The position numbers and the translations under genes are program-made. The notes beneath the pieces were generated by a model. The model had not been told where the DNA came from, searched no databases, and worked only from the letters and a program-made list of their open reading frames with translations. A DNA stretch of 64,000 nt from Paenisporosarcina sp. FSL H8-0542 (GTDB lineage: Bacteria > Bacillota > Bacilli > Bacillales_A > Planococcaceae), in the NCBI RefSeq assembly GCF_038632915.1, contig NZ_CP152050.1, forward strand, positions 2,883,001 to 2,947,000, in the 5' to 3' direction. This document shows, in pieces, positions 62,775-64,000 of this stretch (the stretch's first letter is position 1; each line of letters opens with the position of its first letter).

Positions 62775-62939
62775 CTACCGTGATTTGTTGTTTTTTGTTT
62801 CCCTTATCGTAGTCCACCCGAAATAAAACAAGTAAATCGATAATATCAGTAAGGGAATCGACCCCATTTGCTTGTTATACAAGAAAAATGTCCCGATAAG
62901 GCATGCCAAAACCACGACAATATGTATGCTGTTTTTCAT
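62775..62939 (-). CDS. Small membrane protein, 54 residues
   Basis: ATG 62939 with GGGAGGATG upstream. MKNSIHIVVVLACLIGTFFL then YNKQMG, PLLILSIYLFYFGW and a basic tail TTIRETKNNKSR: two membrane segments with a positive C-terminus. No family recognised. Upstream of rpoE on the same strand, 66 bases away, so possibly cotranscribed. Confidence 0.65.
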   Translation of the reverse strand: MKNSIHIVVVLACLIGTFFLYNKQMGSIPLLILSIYLFYFGWTTIRETKNNKSR

Positions 62940-63295
62940 TGTGACATCCTCCCAATTCCTCTTGTTCTATTATACCCAATTAAGTTAATAAGTTTATCTT
63001 TTTAAAATGGAATTTATGAATATTTTTAATTTTGGCATTGTAAACTTTTATTTGTACTTTTTTAATAAGAGTGGGTATCGGCTCTCATATAACATTACCT
63101 TTAAAAAAGAGTTTATGTTCATGAGACTCACAATTATACATTCTTACTAGTTGGCTCATACGAAACCTGCGGCTCTAGCGCAAATGCATGATAAATAGTT
63201 AGATTTTTTGAATAAGCCCAATTGTTAATATTTATCCGATTGGAAAACTATGCCATACTAGTAATAAATACATCTTTGATGCAAAGGACCCGATG
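62940..63295. other. Divergent intergenic region
   Basis: AT-rich, between the 54-residue membrane protein and the plus-strand gene at the right edge. A possible -10 TAATAA lies near 63262; no confident promoter, hairpin or array. Confidence 0.4.
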
Positions 63296-64000
63296 ATGAC
63301 CAGAAAACTCAAATTATACACCTTAGGACTCTTACTCCTATTGATAGGTTCCCAATACTGGGTTAACTTGAATGAACAAAAAGCGCCACCTTCTCCTGAA
63401 TGGAGCCGATCATTTCCTACTGATGAACAGGCAAGTGATTATATAAAGCTTCAAAGTGTACCGACTAAAAATGGCTATGCAGTTAGCTTGCTTAATTTTA
63501 GACAACTGGATTTATATGAATGTTCATTGACTATGGATTGTGAGAAGGCATGGTCGAATTCAGATTTAAATGCCAAGAAAAATACATGGAGCGATGGAAA
63601 AACTTCTTATACTATCGTTGAAGATTCGCTAATCTACTCTACTGAATACGGTAATAATGAAATGATTGCTGACCAGGTTGAGGATTTCACAAAGTCCGAC
63701 GACACGCTTGTTTATTGGACAACTGATCAAAAAGTGTTCGTTCAGCAAGGTGATGGTGCGGTGATGCCTTTCACCACTGAGAAGCCAGTTTTCACAGCCA
63801 AAGTTTTGGATGATCATATTTTCATCGTGACTCGTGACATTCTCACTAACCGGTTCACACTTTACGAAGCTGGTAGTGAATTGGAAGAATTGTTCCAGTT
63901 CACCACGAATTCAAGTGAAATCATACAATCGATGACGCTTTTCTCGAAGCCAAACAATCTTTTCGGAATGCTGTTGGATATAGAAATCAATTCCGGTGGT
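63296..64000 (+). CDS. Hypothetical membrane-anchored extracytoplasmic protein, cut by window edge
   Basis: 235 residues present, open at base 64000. ATG 63296 is 7 bases from AAAGGA; an ATG at 63293 is only four away. N-terminal KLYTLGLLLLLIGSQYW is a signal anchor, followed by an extracytoplasmic region with repeated beta-strand blocks (SYTIVEDSLIYSTEYG, VYWTTDQKVFVQQG-like, VLDDHIFIVTRD), suggesting a beta-propeller. Three Cys are few. It is the only substantial plus-strand gene on this side and is not part of the conserved rpoE neighbourhood. Function unknown. Confidence 0.7.
   Translation, partial: MTRKLKLYTLGLLLLLIGSQYWVNLNEQKAPPSPEWSRSFPTDEQASDYIKLQSVPTKNGYAVSLLNFRQLDLYECSLTMDCEKAWSNSDLNAKKNTWSDGKTSYTIVEDSLIYSTEYGNNEMIADQVEDFTKSDDTLVYWTTDQKVFVQQGDGAVMPFTTEKPVFTAKVLDDHIFIVTRDILTNRFTLYEAGSELEELFQFTTNSSEIIQSMTLFSKPNNLFGMLLDIEINSGG

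Overview
The window looks like chromosome from a low-GC, endospore-forming Gram-positive of the Bacillales, most likely family Planococcaceae (Sporosarcina / Paenisporosarcina type). The evidence is the sporulation genes spoIIID, spoIIQ, spoIID, spoIIR and spo0F, two murA paralogues, delta-subunit RNA polymerase, strong AGGAGG ribosome binding sites, many TTG/GTG starts, and a gene order that follows the Bacillus subtilis ywj-ywp region in reverse. Placement below family level is inference.

Layout. 1-22.5 kb is accessory. It holds two large secreted subtilases (the first cut by the left edge), an SLH-domain remnant, a kinase-isomerase-aldolase operon for 5-thio/5-deoxyribose phosphates, an orphan Yip1/HlyD pair resembling YknW/YknX, a poorly coding 1.2 kb stretch with hairpins and a small membrane peptide, and a SWIM-zinc-finger / SNF2 helicase pair. 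22.5-31.5 kb is ywp-like backbone: ssb, ywpF, a lipoprotein, fabZ, an EpuA-type membrane protein, mbl, spoIIID, spoIIQ, spoIID, murA and a DUF1146 gene. 31.8-38.8 kb is the F1Fo ATP synthase operon (atpZ-B-E-F-H-A-G-D-C). 39.2-50.6 kb carries mnaA, upp, an amino acid permease, glyA, ywlG, rpiB, ywlE, an MntP-like gene, tsaC, spoIIR, prmC and prfA. 50.8-62.7 kb carries tdk, a DUF1540 protein, a YeiH-type exporter, rpmE, rho, glpX, a second murA, a transaldolase, fbaA, spo0F, pyrG and rpoE. A plus-strand gene of unknown function runs off the right edge. Nearly everything is on the minus strand.

The most unusual content is non-coding. Intergenic spaces carry arrays of degenerate units with an almost exact 21-bp period, in at least three sequence families. 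Most lie immediately beyond the 3' end and terminator of a minus-strand gene. The largest, 11.32-12.81 kb, alternates six or seven such units with a conserved ~138-bp segment carrying two hairpins, repeated about five times. 21 bp is two turns of B-DNA, so every unit would present the same helical face. I know of no function for these arrays. Other signals are a perfect 22-bp-arm palindrome at 25.4 kb, a textbook CTP-sensing pyrG attenuator, an 18-bp-arm hairpin at 15.06 kb, and a terminator-like hairpin directly in front of the SWIM-protein gene.

How the genes work together: cell-wall synthesis and shape (murA x2, mnaA, mbl), energy (ATP synthase), central carbon (fbaA, glpX, transaldolase, rpiB), one-carbon and nucleotide supply (glyA, upp, tdk, pyrG), transcription and translation (rho, rpoE, prfA, prmC, rpmE, tsaC), and the early-to-engulfment sporulation programme (spo0F, spoIIR, spoIID, spoIIQ, spoIIID).
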